Assembly: GCA_018268895.1 (NCBI GenBank)
Contig: JAFDVP010000001.1
Span: 496,001 to 560,000, forward strand
Direction: 5' to 3'
DNA length: 64,000 nucleotides
Origin: Acidobacteriota bacterium
GTDB taxonomy: Bacteria; Acidobacteriota; Terriglobia; Terriglobales; Acidobacteriaceae
The notes under the pieces were generated by a model, which did not search any database, was not told the DNA's origin, and was given only the letters and a program-made list of their open reading frames with translations. Numbering within the stretch: the stretch's first letter is position 1; each line of letters starts with the position of its first letter. Made by a program: the position numbers and the translations under genes. Below are positions 7,509 through 15,361 of the stretch, one piece after another.

Positions 7509-10500
7509 GTGAAAAAGATATTCGGCTGTTTACTTACTCTTCTCCTTGCTCCGCTGTTCCTTCATGCCCAGGTTGCAGATAACACTGCGTTGGTGGGAAC
7601 GGTAACCGACCCAACCGGCAGTGTCGTCTCTGGAGCGAAGGTAACCGGAACCAACCGCGACACAAAGGTGGTCTACAGCGGCACGACCAATGCTGAAGGC
7701 TTCTACTCCATTCCGTTCGTCAGCCCAGGCACCTATGACATCAATGTAGAGATGTCAGGTTTCAAGAAGATGACAGGCACCGGCGTGATCGTCACCATCA
7801 ACCACGCCGTGCGTACCGATTTTGCGCTCTCCGTTGGCTCGGAGACGGCAGAGATTAGCATCTCGGCCGACACCCCTCCGCTCTCGACCGACGACGCGCT
7901 CCTCGGCGAGACCATCGACTCGCAGCAGGTGCATGACCTGCCCATGAACGGCCGTCACGCCATCGACCTGGCCGCCACTGCGTCGAACATCACCATCAGC
8001 GGCAACGCCCTCACCGGCAACCCCCCCGGCAACCGCGCCAGCGGCTCGGGTACGCGCAACATCAACAACAGCATCTCGCTCGACGGCATCTCGATCATGA
8101 ACAACCTGATCACGACTGCCACACTCTCGCCCAACCCCGACGCTCTCAGCGCCGTGCAGACGCAGAACGGCAACTATACCGCGCAGTATGGCGACTATCT
8201 CGGCGTTCACATCAACCTGGTATCGAAGAGCGGAACCAACAAGTTCCACGGCACGGTCTACGACTACCTGCAGAACGATGCGATGAATGCCAAGAGTTGG
8301 CTTCAGCCAACGACAGGACCAAGCGCGAAGAAGAGCCCGTTGCGCTACAACCTCTTTGGCGGAGTTTTGAGCGGCCCCGTGCTGATTCCCGGACTTTACA
8401 ATGGACGAGACAAGACATTTTTCCTGGGATCGTATGAAGGCCTTCGCAACACCGGAGCCACGGCGACGACATCAACTGTGCTTTCAAACAAGATGCGTCA
8501 GGGCGATTTTAGCGAACTGTACTCATCTGACCCAACGAAGAATATTCAGCTTTATAACCCCAAGACGCGCTTTACCCTCTGCTCGGCTCCCGATTACCAA
8601 TGCCCAGCCGCTGCATATCCTGGAAACATTGTTCCGATTAGCCCTGTTGCGGCCAAGGTGCTGCCATACCTTGCGGCACCAACACAGGCGGGAACCACGA
8701 ATAACTGGACGGGCAATCTTCCCAATCAGGTCAACGAAGACTCCACCATGGAGCGTGTCGATCACAACATTCATGGCAAGGTCATCCTCTTCGGGCGCTT
8801 TGCTTGGCAGTCGGTCAACAACTTCACCCAGTCAGTCAACCTTGCCAATACCGCATATACCACCACCAAGACGCGGAACGGCGCGGCAGGTTATACGCAC
8901 ATCATTACGCCAAAGCTGGTCAATGACTTCCGTTTTGGGTTCAACGTTGTCAACACTTTCATTCTCAATCAGCAGGCACAGCTCAAGCAGACGAGCGCCG
9001 GTTCAGCACTCGGCATACCCGGATTTACGGCTGACGTAGACAGCGGCAACCCCGGACTTGTCGATATGTCTTTGAACAACGGTGTCTACCAGGGCATTGC
9101 TCAGAGCGGTACCAATTGGTATCAGGATGATCGCCAGCTTACTTGGTACGACCAGATCAGCTATACGGTTGGCAAGCATGCGCTGATGGCAGGCGTTAGC
9201 TTCCGCAAGATGACGATCGGCCGTTCTGCTGCAAACACAGCACGCGGTCAATTTGTATTCGATTCAACCCTCAATCGTGTCAGAGTACCAGTTGATGCTA
9301 ACGATCCTACGAAGGGAACAAAGCTGCTGGGAGATCCTGCTGCCGCTTTCATGGCGGGCACGGCAACAAGTTACACTTCGCCGTTTTTCCAGGTGAAGGG
9401 TTCCATTGGTCAGTGGCGCGACGGCTTCTTCGTTCAAGACACCTGGCAGGTCACTCAGAATCTCACCCTTCAGCTTGGCCTTCGGTACGAGCTTCCGCAG
9501 GTCGCTTACAGTCTGAACGGTGTGGGACGAATCATGGATCCGACCCTGACAACGTTGTATCCGCAGATTGGCGGCACAACGCCTCTGAATGCACAGAAAT
9601 ATCCTGGCTTCAAGTTCAGTGGCTCGAACCATGACAACATCAGCCCGCGTCTTGGCTTCTCCTATCGCGCTACTGACAAAATTGTGGTTCGCGGCGGAGG
9701 TGGCATCTACTACAACGCTAACCAGTTGAACTCCTATACCCTTTCCTCGACCAACTATCCTTACTCGGCAGTCGTCACGCCTTCCACAGGATTCGGCGCG
9801 ACACCTGCGTTCACGCTGGAAAACCCGAACGTGCCTGCTCCTGTGGCATGGCCCGGTCCAGTTGCCAACCCATATGCCAACTTCACGGTTGACCCAAATC
9901 TGCCGACAGCACGTATGTATCAGTGGAATTTGGATGTGGGTAATGAAGTATGGCGTAACGGCGGATTCGAGCTGCAGTACCTCGGGTCGCGCACCATCCA
10001 CCTGGATCAAAGCTACTATCCAAACCAGCCCGATCCTTCTCCCATCATCTTTTCTCAGTCGCGCCGCCCGAATCCCAACGTCGGCCAGATTCGCGAGATT
10101 CATAACGATGGATTTGCTACCTACAACGGCCTCACCGCAATTCTGCGTCAGCGTATGACCCGTGGCCTGAGCGCCAATCTCAGCTATACCTGGTCGCATT
10201 CCATGGATACTTCGGATAGCTCCAACGACGGCGGTACGGCGATGTGGCAGGGACACCTGAAGCTCGACTATGGCAACTCCGGCTATGACATCCGTAACCG
10301 TTTTGTCGGTACAGTCACCTATGAGCTTCCGAAGTTCGAAGGTCACAACATGCTTATCCGCCAGGCCGTCGGTGGATGGCAGGCCAATGCGATCGTCGAT
10401 CTTCGCAGTGGCACTCCACTCAATATCTCGATTAGCACAAACCAGGCTAATGTGGGCGGCGTAGGCTCTTCGCAGCGTCCGAACTACGTCCACGATCCAC

Positions 10501-10850
10501 ATGTCACCTGCAGCCGCGCCACGGTTACAGGACCTGGCGGATCGAATAAGAACAGTTGTATCGATGCCACAGCCTATGCGACTCCGAATTCCGGAACATT
10601 TGGCAACGTGCGCCGCAACTCGATCAACGCTCCTGGCGTGTCCAATACCAACTTCTCCCTCTTCAAGAACTTCCCCATCTGGGAGAGCGTTACCTTCCAG
10701 CTTCGCGGAGAGGCCTTCAACGCCTTCAATCATCCGAACCCCGGCAGCCCGAACACAACCTTCGGCGGCGCGACCTTCGGATACATTACGGCTGCCAATA
10801 CAAACTTTGGCGCTCGTGTGTTGCAGATTGCAGGCAAGATCAACTTCTAA
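7509..10850 (+). CDS. Oar-like outer-membrane receptor with carboxypeptidase-regulatory domain
   Basis: A 1113-aa secreted protein. GTG at 7509 follows AGGAGG at 7498-7503 with ideal spacing, giving a signal peptide (KKIFGCLLTLLLAPLFLHAQ). Residues about 25-110 form a CarboxypepD_reg beta-sandwich (ALVGTVTDPTGSVVSGAKV). Next comes a plug-like region (LDGISIMNN, NLVSKSGTNKFHG), then a long beta-barrel ending in a C-terminal amphipathic strand. This is the Acidobacteriota Oar/TonB-dependent receptor class, thought to bring in or bind polymers and oligomers. It is first in an operon of exported catabolic enzymes and is the likely uptake component. The substrate is unknown. Confidence 0.88.
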   Translation: MKKIFGCLLTLLLAPLFLHAQVADNTALVGTVTDPTGSVVSGAKVTGTNRDTKVVYSGTTNAEGFYSIPFVSPGTYDINVEMSGFKKMTGTGVIVTINHAVRTDFALSVGSETAEISISADTPPLSTDDALLGETIDSQQVHDLPMNGRHAIDLAATASNITISGNALTGNPPGNRASGSGTRNINNSISLDGISIMNNLITTATLSPNPDALSAVQTQNGNYTAQYGDYLGVHINLVSKSGTNKFHGTVYDYLQNDAMNAKSWLQPTTGPSAKKSPLRYNLFGGVLSGPVLIPGLYNGRDKTFFLGSYEGLRNTGATATTSTVLSNKMRQGDFSELYSSDPTKNIQLYNPKTRFTLCSAPDYQCPAAAYPGNIVPISPVAAKVLPYLAAPTQAGTTNNWTGNLPNQVNEDSTMERVDHNIHGKVILFGRFAWQSVNNFTQSVNLANTAYTTTKTRNGAAGYTHIITPKLVNDFRFGFNVVNTFILNQQAQLKQTSAGSALGIPGFTADVDSGNPGLVDMSLNNGVYQGIAQSGTNWYQDDRQLTWYDQISYTVGKHALMAGVSFRKMTIGRSAANTARGQFVFDSTLNRVRVPVDANDPTKGTKLLGDPAAAFMAGTATSYTSPFFQVKGSIGQWRDGFFVQDTWQVTQNLTLQLGLRYELPQVAYSLNGVGRIMDPTLTTLYPQIGGTTPLNAQKYPGFKFSGSNHDNISPRLGFSYRATDKIVVRGGGGIYYNANQLNSYTLSSTNYPYSAVVTPSTGFGATPAFTLENPNVPAPVAWPGPVANPYANFTVDPNLPTARMYQWNLDVGNEVWRNGGFELQYLGSRTIHLDQSYYPNQPDPSPIIFSQSRRPNPNVGQIREIHNDGFATYNGLTAILRQRMTRGLSANLSYTWSHSMDTSDSSNDGGTAMWQGHLKLDYGNSGYDIRNRFVGTVTYELPKFEGHNMLIRQAVGGWQANAIVDLRSGTPLNISISTNQANVGGVGSSQRPNYVHDPHVTCSRATVTGPGGSNKNSCIDATAYATPNSGTFGNVRRNSINAPGVSNTNFSLFKNFPIWESVTFQLRGEAFNAFNHPNPGSPNTTFGGATFGYITAANTNFGARVLQIAGKINF

Positions 10851-10860
10851 CCCGGTCCAT

Positions 10861-10887
10861 TGGCCGCCGGGCAGTCCCCGGCGGCCA
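10861..10887 (+). promoter_or_regulatory. Strong intercistronic hairpin after the receptor gene
   Basis: TGGCCGCCGGG and CCCGGCGGCCA form a perfect 11-bp stem around a 5-nt loop, 10 bp after the receptor stop. A pyrimidine-rich tract follows but no clear T-run. It could be a partial terminator or a 3'-end stabiliser that sets a high receptor:enzyme ratio, as known for other receptor operons. Confidence 0.6.
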
Positions 10888-10959
10888 GCTTCCTTCCCTC
10901 CAAAACCTAACCCAACACGAGTAACATTCTCCTGTCTCTCTATAAGGAGTCGAATAGCC

Positions 10960-11751
10960 TTGAAGCAGTTCTCTCTGGTTTCCGCCCTTCGGTCCCGCGC
11001 CATCCGCCTCTCAGCCGCCGCGATCATCGTGTGCGGCTCTCTCTTTACGGCAAAAATAATCGTTCATGCCGACGTGCCGAAGACCGCAGCCGATTACCAG
11101 GCCGATCCTGCCCTCATGATCGACGCCTACCGCCACGTCGAGGCCGCGTCCGTCTCCGACGCCATCGAGCAGTTGCTGCATGAGAAGCGGTACATGTCGC
11201 ATCGTATGCAGTCAATCTTCCCGGCCAAGTTTGCCGGCCCTGCCCTGACCGTCAAGCTTGTCAAGCAGGAGAACCACGACGCCGACGCGCTGAGCGGCAT
11301 GTTGAAAGCAATTGATTCCGGCGGCCCCGGTTCCGTCTACGTCATGCAGGTTGAGGATGGCGCCGACATCGCCGGTATGGGCGGCCTGATGGGAACAGCG
11401 ATGTTCTCGCGTGGATTCGCCGGTGCAGTCGTCGATGGCGGCGTGCGCGACCTCCCGCAGCTCAAGAAGATCGGCTTCCCGGTCTTCTCGACTGGCCCCG
11501 TTCCCTCGACATCGGTCACCCACTATCGTTTTGGCGGAATGAACATCCCCGTTGACTGCGACGGAGTTCGCGTCAATGCGAACGACATCATTGTCGCGGA
11601 CCAGGATGGAGTCGTCGTGGTGCCGCGCGACAAAGCAGCCGAAGTTCTCGTGCTCGCACAGAAGCTCGATAACAGTGAGCACTCGATGTATCCCTTCATT
11701 GAAAAGTTCCATTCCATCCAGGAAGCAGTGAAGCAGTTCGGCAGGATTTGA
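10960..11751 (+). CDS. Exported RraA-family protein (HMG/oxaloacetate aldolase-like)
   Basis: A 263-aa protein. TTG at 10960 follows AAGGAG; the open frame reaches further upstream but only into receptor coding sequence. Residues 1-38 form a signal peptide ending near VHA. The remainder is an RraA fold: GAVVDGGVRDLPQLKKIGFPVF carries the Arg and Asp of the 4-hydroxy-4-methyl-2-oxoglutarate aldolase active site, and NDIIVADQDGVVVVP is the usual C-terminal signature. Such enzymes cleave 2-oxo-4-hydroxy acids to pyruvate plus a carbonyl product, or decarboxylate oxaloacetate. Export is unusual for the family. In this operon it could act on the 2-oxo acid released by the PLP enzymes (inference). 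Confidence 0.82.
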   Translation: MKQFSLVSALRSRAIRLSAAAIIVCGSLFTAKIIVHADVPKTAADYQADPALMIDAYRHVEAASVSDAIEQLLHEKRYMSHRMQSIFPAKFAGPALTVKLVKQENHDADALSGMLKAIDSGGPGSVYVMQVEDGADIAGMGGLMGTAMFSRGFAGAVVDGGVRDLPQLKKIGFPVFSTGPVPSTSVTHYRFGGMNIPVDCDGVRVNANDIIVADQDGVVVVPRDKAAEVLVLAQKLDNSEHSMYPFIEKFHSIQEAVKQFGRI

Positions 11752-11828
11752 GCGCGTACCGGCAACGCTCAGTCTGCGATGACAAACGGTTCGATCCGGT
11801 TCAAACAAAGCAAGCAGAGGTGAACGGC

Positions 11829-13115
11829 ATGTCCAGCAACGGTAATTCCACACGTCTCAGCCGGCGCAGCTTCCTGCGTTGGTCGCAGTCCGCCATGGCA
11901 ATGTTTGGCGCGGCCCCTCTTATCGGCAGCAAGGCAGAAGCTGCTGTGCCAAAGCAGCCCGAGGGCGAAGACTACTACGACAAGCTGGGCGTCACCAAGA
12001 TCATCAATGCTGCTGGCACCTATACCACGCTGACTGCGGCATGTATGCCTCCGCAGGTCATCCGCGCGGTGGAACGTGCAGCGCTGCATCCGGTCTATCT
12101 GCACGATCTGCAGGTGGCATCAGGCGAGTATCTCGCGAAGAAGCTTCGCTGCGAGGGTGCGCTTGTCACCTCTGGGGCCTCTGGCGCGATCACGCTGGCG
12201 ACTGCGGCCTGCATTACCAGCGCCAACGGCAGCAAGCCCGGTGCGCTTCCCCAGGATGCAGGCAGACTGAAGAACGAGGTCATCGTTCAGAAGGCCCACC
12301 GCTACAGCTACGACCACGCCATGATGCTGAGCGGCGCCGTCATCCGCGAGGTCGTCACACTCGACGACTACAAGAACGCCTTCAACGAGAAGACAGTGAT
12401 GACCAACTTCTTCAACGCCGCCGAAGAAGAAGATGGCCCGCAGGCCCAGATCGGCCGCGAGCAGTGGCTGGAGATCGCTCACCAGCACAACGTGCCCTGC
12501 CATCTCGATGCGGCCGCCGATATGCCTCCGATCGAAAATCTCTGGAAGTACACGCAGATGGGCTTCGACCTGGTCTGCTTCTCGGGAGGGAAGGGAATCC
12601 GTGGCCCGCAGAACGCCGGGCTGCTGCTCGGCAAGAAGCACCTCACCGATCTCGCCCTGCGCAACACCAACCCCAACGGCGACGCAGTGGGACGCGGCAT
12701 GAAGGTGGCCAAGGAGCAGATCGTCGGCATGGTGGCCGCCGTGGACTGGCTGCTGGAGCAGTCCGACGAGGCGAACGAGAAGGAGTACAACCGCCGCGCA
12801 AAGATCATCTCGGACGCCGTCAAGAACATCCCGTCGATGCAGTCGAGCGTGGTGGTCCCGAAGATCGCCAACCATGTGCCGCACCTGCTGCTGAAGTTTG
12901 ACCCCTCCGTCGTCGGCGTCACAGTGCCGCAGGTGGTCGAGAGGCTGCGTGCGGAGAAGCCCCGGGTCGAGCTCAACCCGAACACCGGCCACAAGCCCAA
13001 CCAGGGTATTCCGTCCGACGCGAACACGCTCGTTGTCGGTGTCTGGATGCTACAGCCCGGTGAAGCAGAGATCGTCGGCCGCCGCATTCATGCCGTGCTG
13101 ACGCAGAAGGCATAG
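11829..13115 (+). CDS. Tat-exported SelA/DgaE-type PLP enzyme 1
   Basis: A 428-aa protein; ATG at 11829 is preceded by GAGGTGA. A twin-arginine signal (SRRSFLRW, residues 11-18) is followed by a hydrophobic stretch. The body is a fold-type I PLP enzyme of the SelA / D-glucosaminate-6-phosphate ammonia-lyase (DgaE) group: SGASGAITLAT binds the phosphate, D227 in HLDAAAD pairs with the pyridine nitrogen, and K255 in FSGGKGIRGPQ is the Schiff-base lysine. The family eliminates ammonia from 2-amino-3-hydroxy acids to give 2-oxo-3-deoxy acids. Tat export suggests it folds with PLP in the cytoplasm. A phosphorylated substrate is unlikely outside the cytoplasm. The exact substrate is unknown. Confidence 0.85.
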   Translation: MSSNGNSTRLSRRSFLRWSQSAMAMFGAAPLIGSKAEAAVPKQPEGEDYYDKLGVTKIINAAGTYTTLTAACMPPQVIRAVERAALHPVYLHDLQVASGEYLAKKLRCEGALVTSGASGAITLATAACITSANGSKPGALPQDAGRLKNEVIVQKAHRYSYDHAMMLSGAVIREVVTLDDYKNAFNEKTVMTNFFNAAEEEDGPQAQIGREQWLEIAHQHNVPCHLDAAADMPPIENLWKYTQMGFDLVCFSGGKGIRGPQNAGLLLGKKHLTDLALRNTNPNGDAVGRGMKVAKEQIVGMVAAVDWLLEQSDEANEKEYNRRAKIISDAVKNIPSMQSSVVVPKIANHVPHLLLKFDPSVVGVTVPQVVERLRAEKPRVELNPNTGHKPNQGIPSDANTLVVGVWMLQPGEAEIVGRRIHAVLTQKA

Positions 13116-13161
13116 CCCCGTGTATTCCAGTTCCACTAACCGAGACGAAGGAGCAAGCACC

Positions 13162-13659
13162 ATGGAAAAGCAATCCAGAAGAGGTCTTCTCAAGAACGCG
13201 GCCGCAGCTGCCGTTGCCGTAACCGGTGGAGCGGCGATAACGCAGACCGCCAGCGCACAGGTCTCAGGCAAGCTGGAGAAGCGATCCATTCCTCCGAAGA
13301 CCCAGGCCGACAAGGTCCCCACCACCCCTGCGAAAAAGCCGTTGTTCTCCAGCATCATCACCTACGGCAACATGGTCTTTCTGGCCGGCATCGGCGCCCA
13401 CTTCAAGGGCACCGTCGAAGAGCATACCAAGCACGTTCTTGACGAACTGGAGAAGAACCTCATCAAGGCGGGCTCGTCGATGGAGAAGGTGCTCAAGGTC
13501 AATGTCTACCTCAACGACCTCAAGGACTACACCGCGATGAACAGTGTCTATGCCAATGCAAACTGGGGCGATACTCCCCCTGTCCGAACGACGATTGCAG
13601 CGGCTGGCGGGATCCCAGGGGACTCGCTCGTTGAGATCGACTGCATCGCTTATATGTAA
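13162..13659 (+). CDS. Tat-exported RidA/YjgF-family enamine deaminase
   Basis: A 165-aa protein; ATG at 13162 follows GAAGGAG. The first 35 residues are a twin-arginine signal (SRRGLLKNAAAAAVAV...ASAQ). Residues about 60-165 are the RidA domain, retaining the key Arg in PPVRTTIAA and the Glu in LVEIDCIAY that active RidA proteins need to hydrolyse 2-aminoacrylate-type enamines and imines. RidA is normally a cytosolic partner of PLP dehydratases. Here it sits between two exported SelA/DgaE-type PLP enzymes, so it probably finishes their reaction or clears leaked intermediates outside the cytoplasm. Confidence 0.88.
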   Translation: MEKQSRRGLLKNAAAAAVAVTGGAAITQTASAQVSGKLEKRSIPPKTQADKVPTTPAKKPLFSSIITYGNMVFLAGIGAHFKGTVEEHTKHVLDELEKNLIKAGSSMEKVLKVNVYLNDLKDYTAMNSVYANANWGDTPPVRTTIAAAGGIPGDSLVEIDCIAYM

Positions 13660-13710
13660 TCCGCTTCACTGGATCGATGCAGTCTAAAACTGATAGGAAA
13701 AGGTAAGCCC

Positions 13711-15327
13711 ATGTCCCTCTTTGGCAAGACGCGCTGGTCGAGGCGCGATGTGATCAAGCAGACCGGGATGCTCTCGGCTCTGGGGGCGGCGAACGCCGTC
13801 GCTCCGCTTGCTGCAGGAGCGTCCGCTCCTGCAAAGCCTGGCTCCGAGCATAAGCTGCCTGCACGGCAGGGCAATGACTCCGACAACCTCTTCACACGTA
13901 TTGGTGTCCGTCCCATCGTCAATGGACGCGGTACCTTTACGATCCTCAGCGGCTCGCGTTCGCTGCCTGAGGTCAAACAGGCCATGTACGACGCCTCGTT
14001 CTACTACGTTCACCTCGACGAGATGATGAACGGCATTGGCGCTCAACTCGGCAAGCTGATGGGCGCTGAGTGGGGGATTGCAACGACAGGCTGCGAGGCG
14101 GCCATCTGTCTCGCGACCATCGCCTGCATGGTCGGTTCCAACGTCGAAGAGAGTCAGATCCTCCCCTACAAGAAGAAAAAAGACCAGGTCATCATCCCCA
14201 AAGGATCGCGCAACCAGTACGATTTCGGCGTGCGCATGCTGGGCGTTGAGATCGTCGAGGTCTCGACTCCGGAAGAGCTGAACTCCAAACTCTCCAATCG
14301 CGTCGCGATGGTTTATATGATGTCCAACCCCGGCAATGCCAACGGGCCAATGAGCATCAGGAACGTCTGCACCATTGCAAAGACAAAGAACGTACCCGTC
14401 TTCGTCGACGCCGCAGCCGAAGAGCCGCTGAGCCCCAACATCCATATACAGAACGGCGCGACGCTGGTTGGCTACTCTGGCGGCAAGTGCCTTCGCGGCC
14501 CGCAGTCTTCGGGAATCCTTCTCGGCCAGAAAGACCTCTGCAAGGCGGCCTATTTTCAGGCTGCGCCGCACCACAACTTTGGCCGCGCGTTGAAGTGCAG
14601 CAAAGAAGAGGCGATGGGCGTTCTCGCAGCCGTCGAAACCTGGTACAAGCGTGATCATGCCGCTGAGCAAAAGATGTGGCGCTCGTGGCTGAACAATATC
14701 GAAAACCGCCTCAAGGGCCTGCCATCGACCAGCTTTGCGTACCACGAGCCTGAAGACCTCTCCAATCACGCTCCCGTTTTGCAGATCAAGTGGGACGCGA
14801 ATGTGTTGAAGATTACCGGCACCGAACTTGCCGCTCGTCTCTTCGACGGCACGCCGCGCATTGCCGTCGCTGGCGCGCGCGGCAAGCGGCCCGACATGAT
14901 GGAAAGCTCCGTCTCCGTCATGCCCTACATGATGGACCCCGGCGAAGACAAGATCATCGCGGACGCCATCTACGAAGCGCTGACGAAGCCGGGCCACTAC
15001 GAAAACCCCGTCATCCCAACCGGCGAGCCCGCAAAGGTAAGCGGCGACTGGGCGGTTACCATCGACTATCCGCGCGGCACCGGCGAGCAGAAGTTCTCGC
15101 TGCACCAGAGTGGCAACGATGTCACCGGCGAGCAGGTCGGCGAGATCTACAAAACCAGCATGAAGGGAAGCATTCACGCCGATCAACTGGAGCTCCACAG
15201 CGGCATGGCCGTTGGAGGCAACACCATCATGTGGACCTTCAAAGGCAAAGTGGAGGGCAACGAGGTTGCCGGTACAGTCAACATGGGCGAGTTTGGCGAT
15301 GCAACGTGGAAGGCCATTCGCGCCTAA
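13711..15327 (+). CDS. Tat-exported SelA/DgaE-type PLP enzyme 2 with extra C-terminal beta domain
   Basis: A 538-aa protein with a twin-arginine signal (WSRRDVIKQTG, residues 9-19). The PLP domain (60-425) has D233 in VFVDAAAEE and the Schiff-base lysine K259 in YSGGKCLRGPQ. It is a distant paralogue of the enzyme at 11829. Unlike that one, it continues about 110 residues past the usual end into a beta-rich domain (GDWAVTIDYPRGTGEQKFSLHQSGNDVTGE ... split here for length), with alternating strands like the lipocalin-like tails on other Acidobacteriota exported enzymes. The tail might bind ligand or anchor the enzyme; that is inference. It is 51 bp after ridA. Confidence 0.82.
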   Translation: MSLFGKTRWSRRDVIKQTGMLSALGAANAVAPLAAGASAPAKPGSEHKLPARQGNDSDNLFTRIGVRPIVNGRGTFTILSGSRSLPEVKQAMYDASFYYVHLDEMMNGIGAQLGKLMGAEWGIATTGCEAAICLATIACMVGSNVEESQILPYKKKKDQVIIPKGSRNQYDFGVRMLGVEIVEVSTPEELNSKLSNRVAMVYMMSNPGNANGPMSIRNVCTIAKTKNVPVFVDAAAEEPLSPNIHIQNGATLVGYSGGKCLRGPQSSGILLGQKDLCKAAYFQAAPHHNFGRALKCSKEEAMGVLAAVETWYKRDHAAEQKMWRSWLNNIENRLKGLPSTSFAYHEPEDLSNHAPVLQIKWDANVLKITGTELAARLFDGTPRIAVAGARGKRPDMMESSVSVMPYMMDPGEDKIIADAIYEALTKPGHYENPVIPTGEPAKVSGDWAVTIDYPRGTGEQKFSLHQSGNDVTGEQVGEIYKTSMKGSIHADQLELHSGMAVGGNTIMWTFKGKVEGNEVAGTVNMGEFGDATWKAIRA

Positions 15328-15361
15328 CTATCATCAGCGGTTTCAAATCATAAGGAGCACC

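Noticed and set aside
10501..10959. Upstream extension of the RraA frame
   Set aside because: It overlaps receptor coding sequence and the intercistronic hairpin; the TTG at 10960 has an AAGGAG site and yields a signal peptide.
9264..11027. 587-codon open frame on the minus strand
   Set aside because: It is antisense to the Oar receptor, has no ribosome site or family signature, and its composition reflects the third-codon bias of the true gene.
13684..15198. 504-codon open frame on the minus strand
   Set aside because: It is antisense to the second PLP enzyme, which has a full set of family motifs; the frame is a GC-bias shadow.
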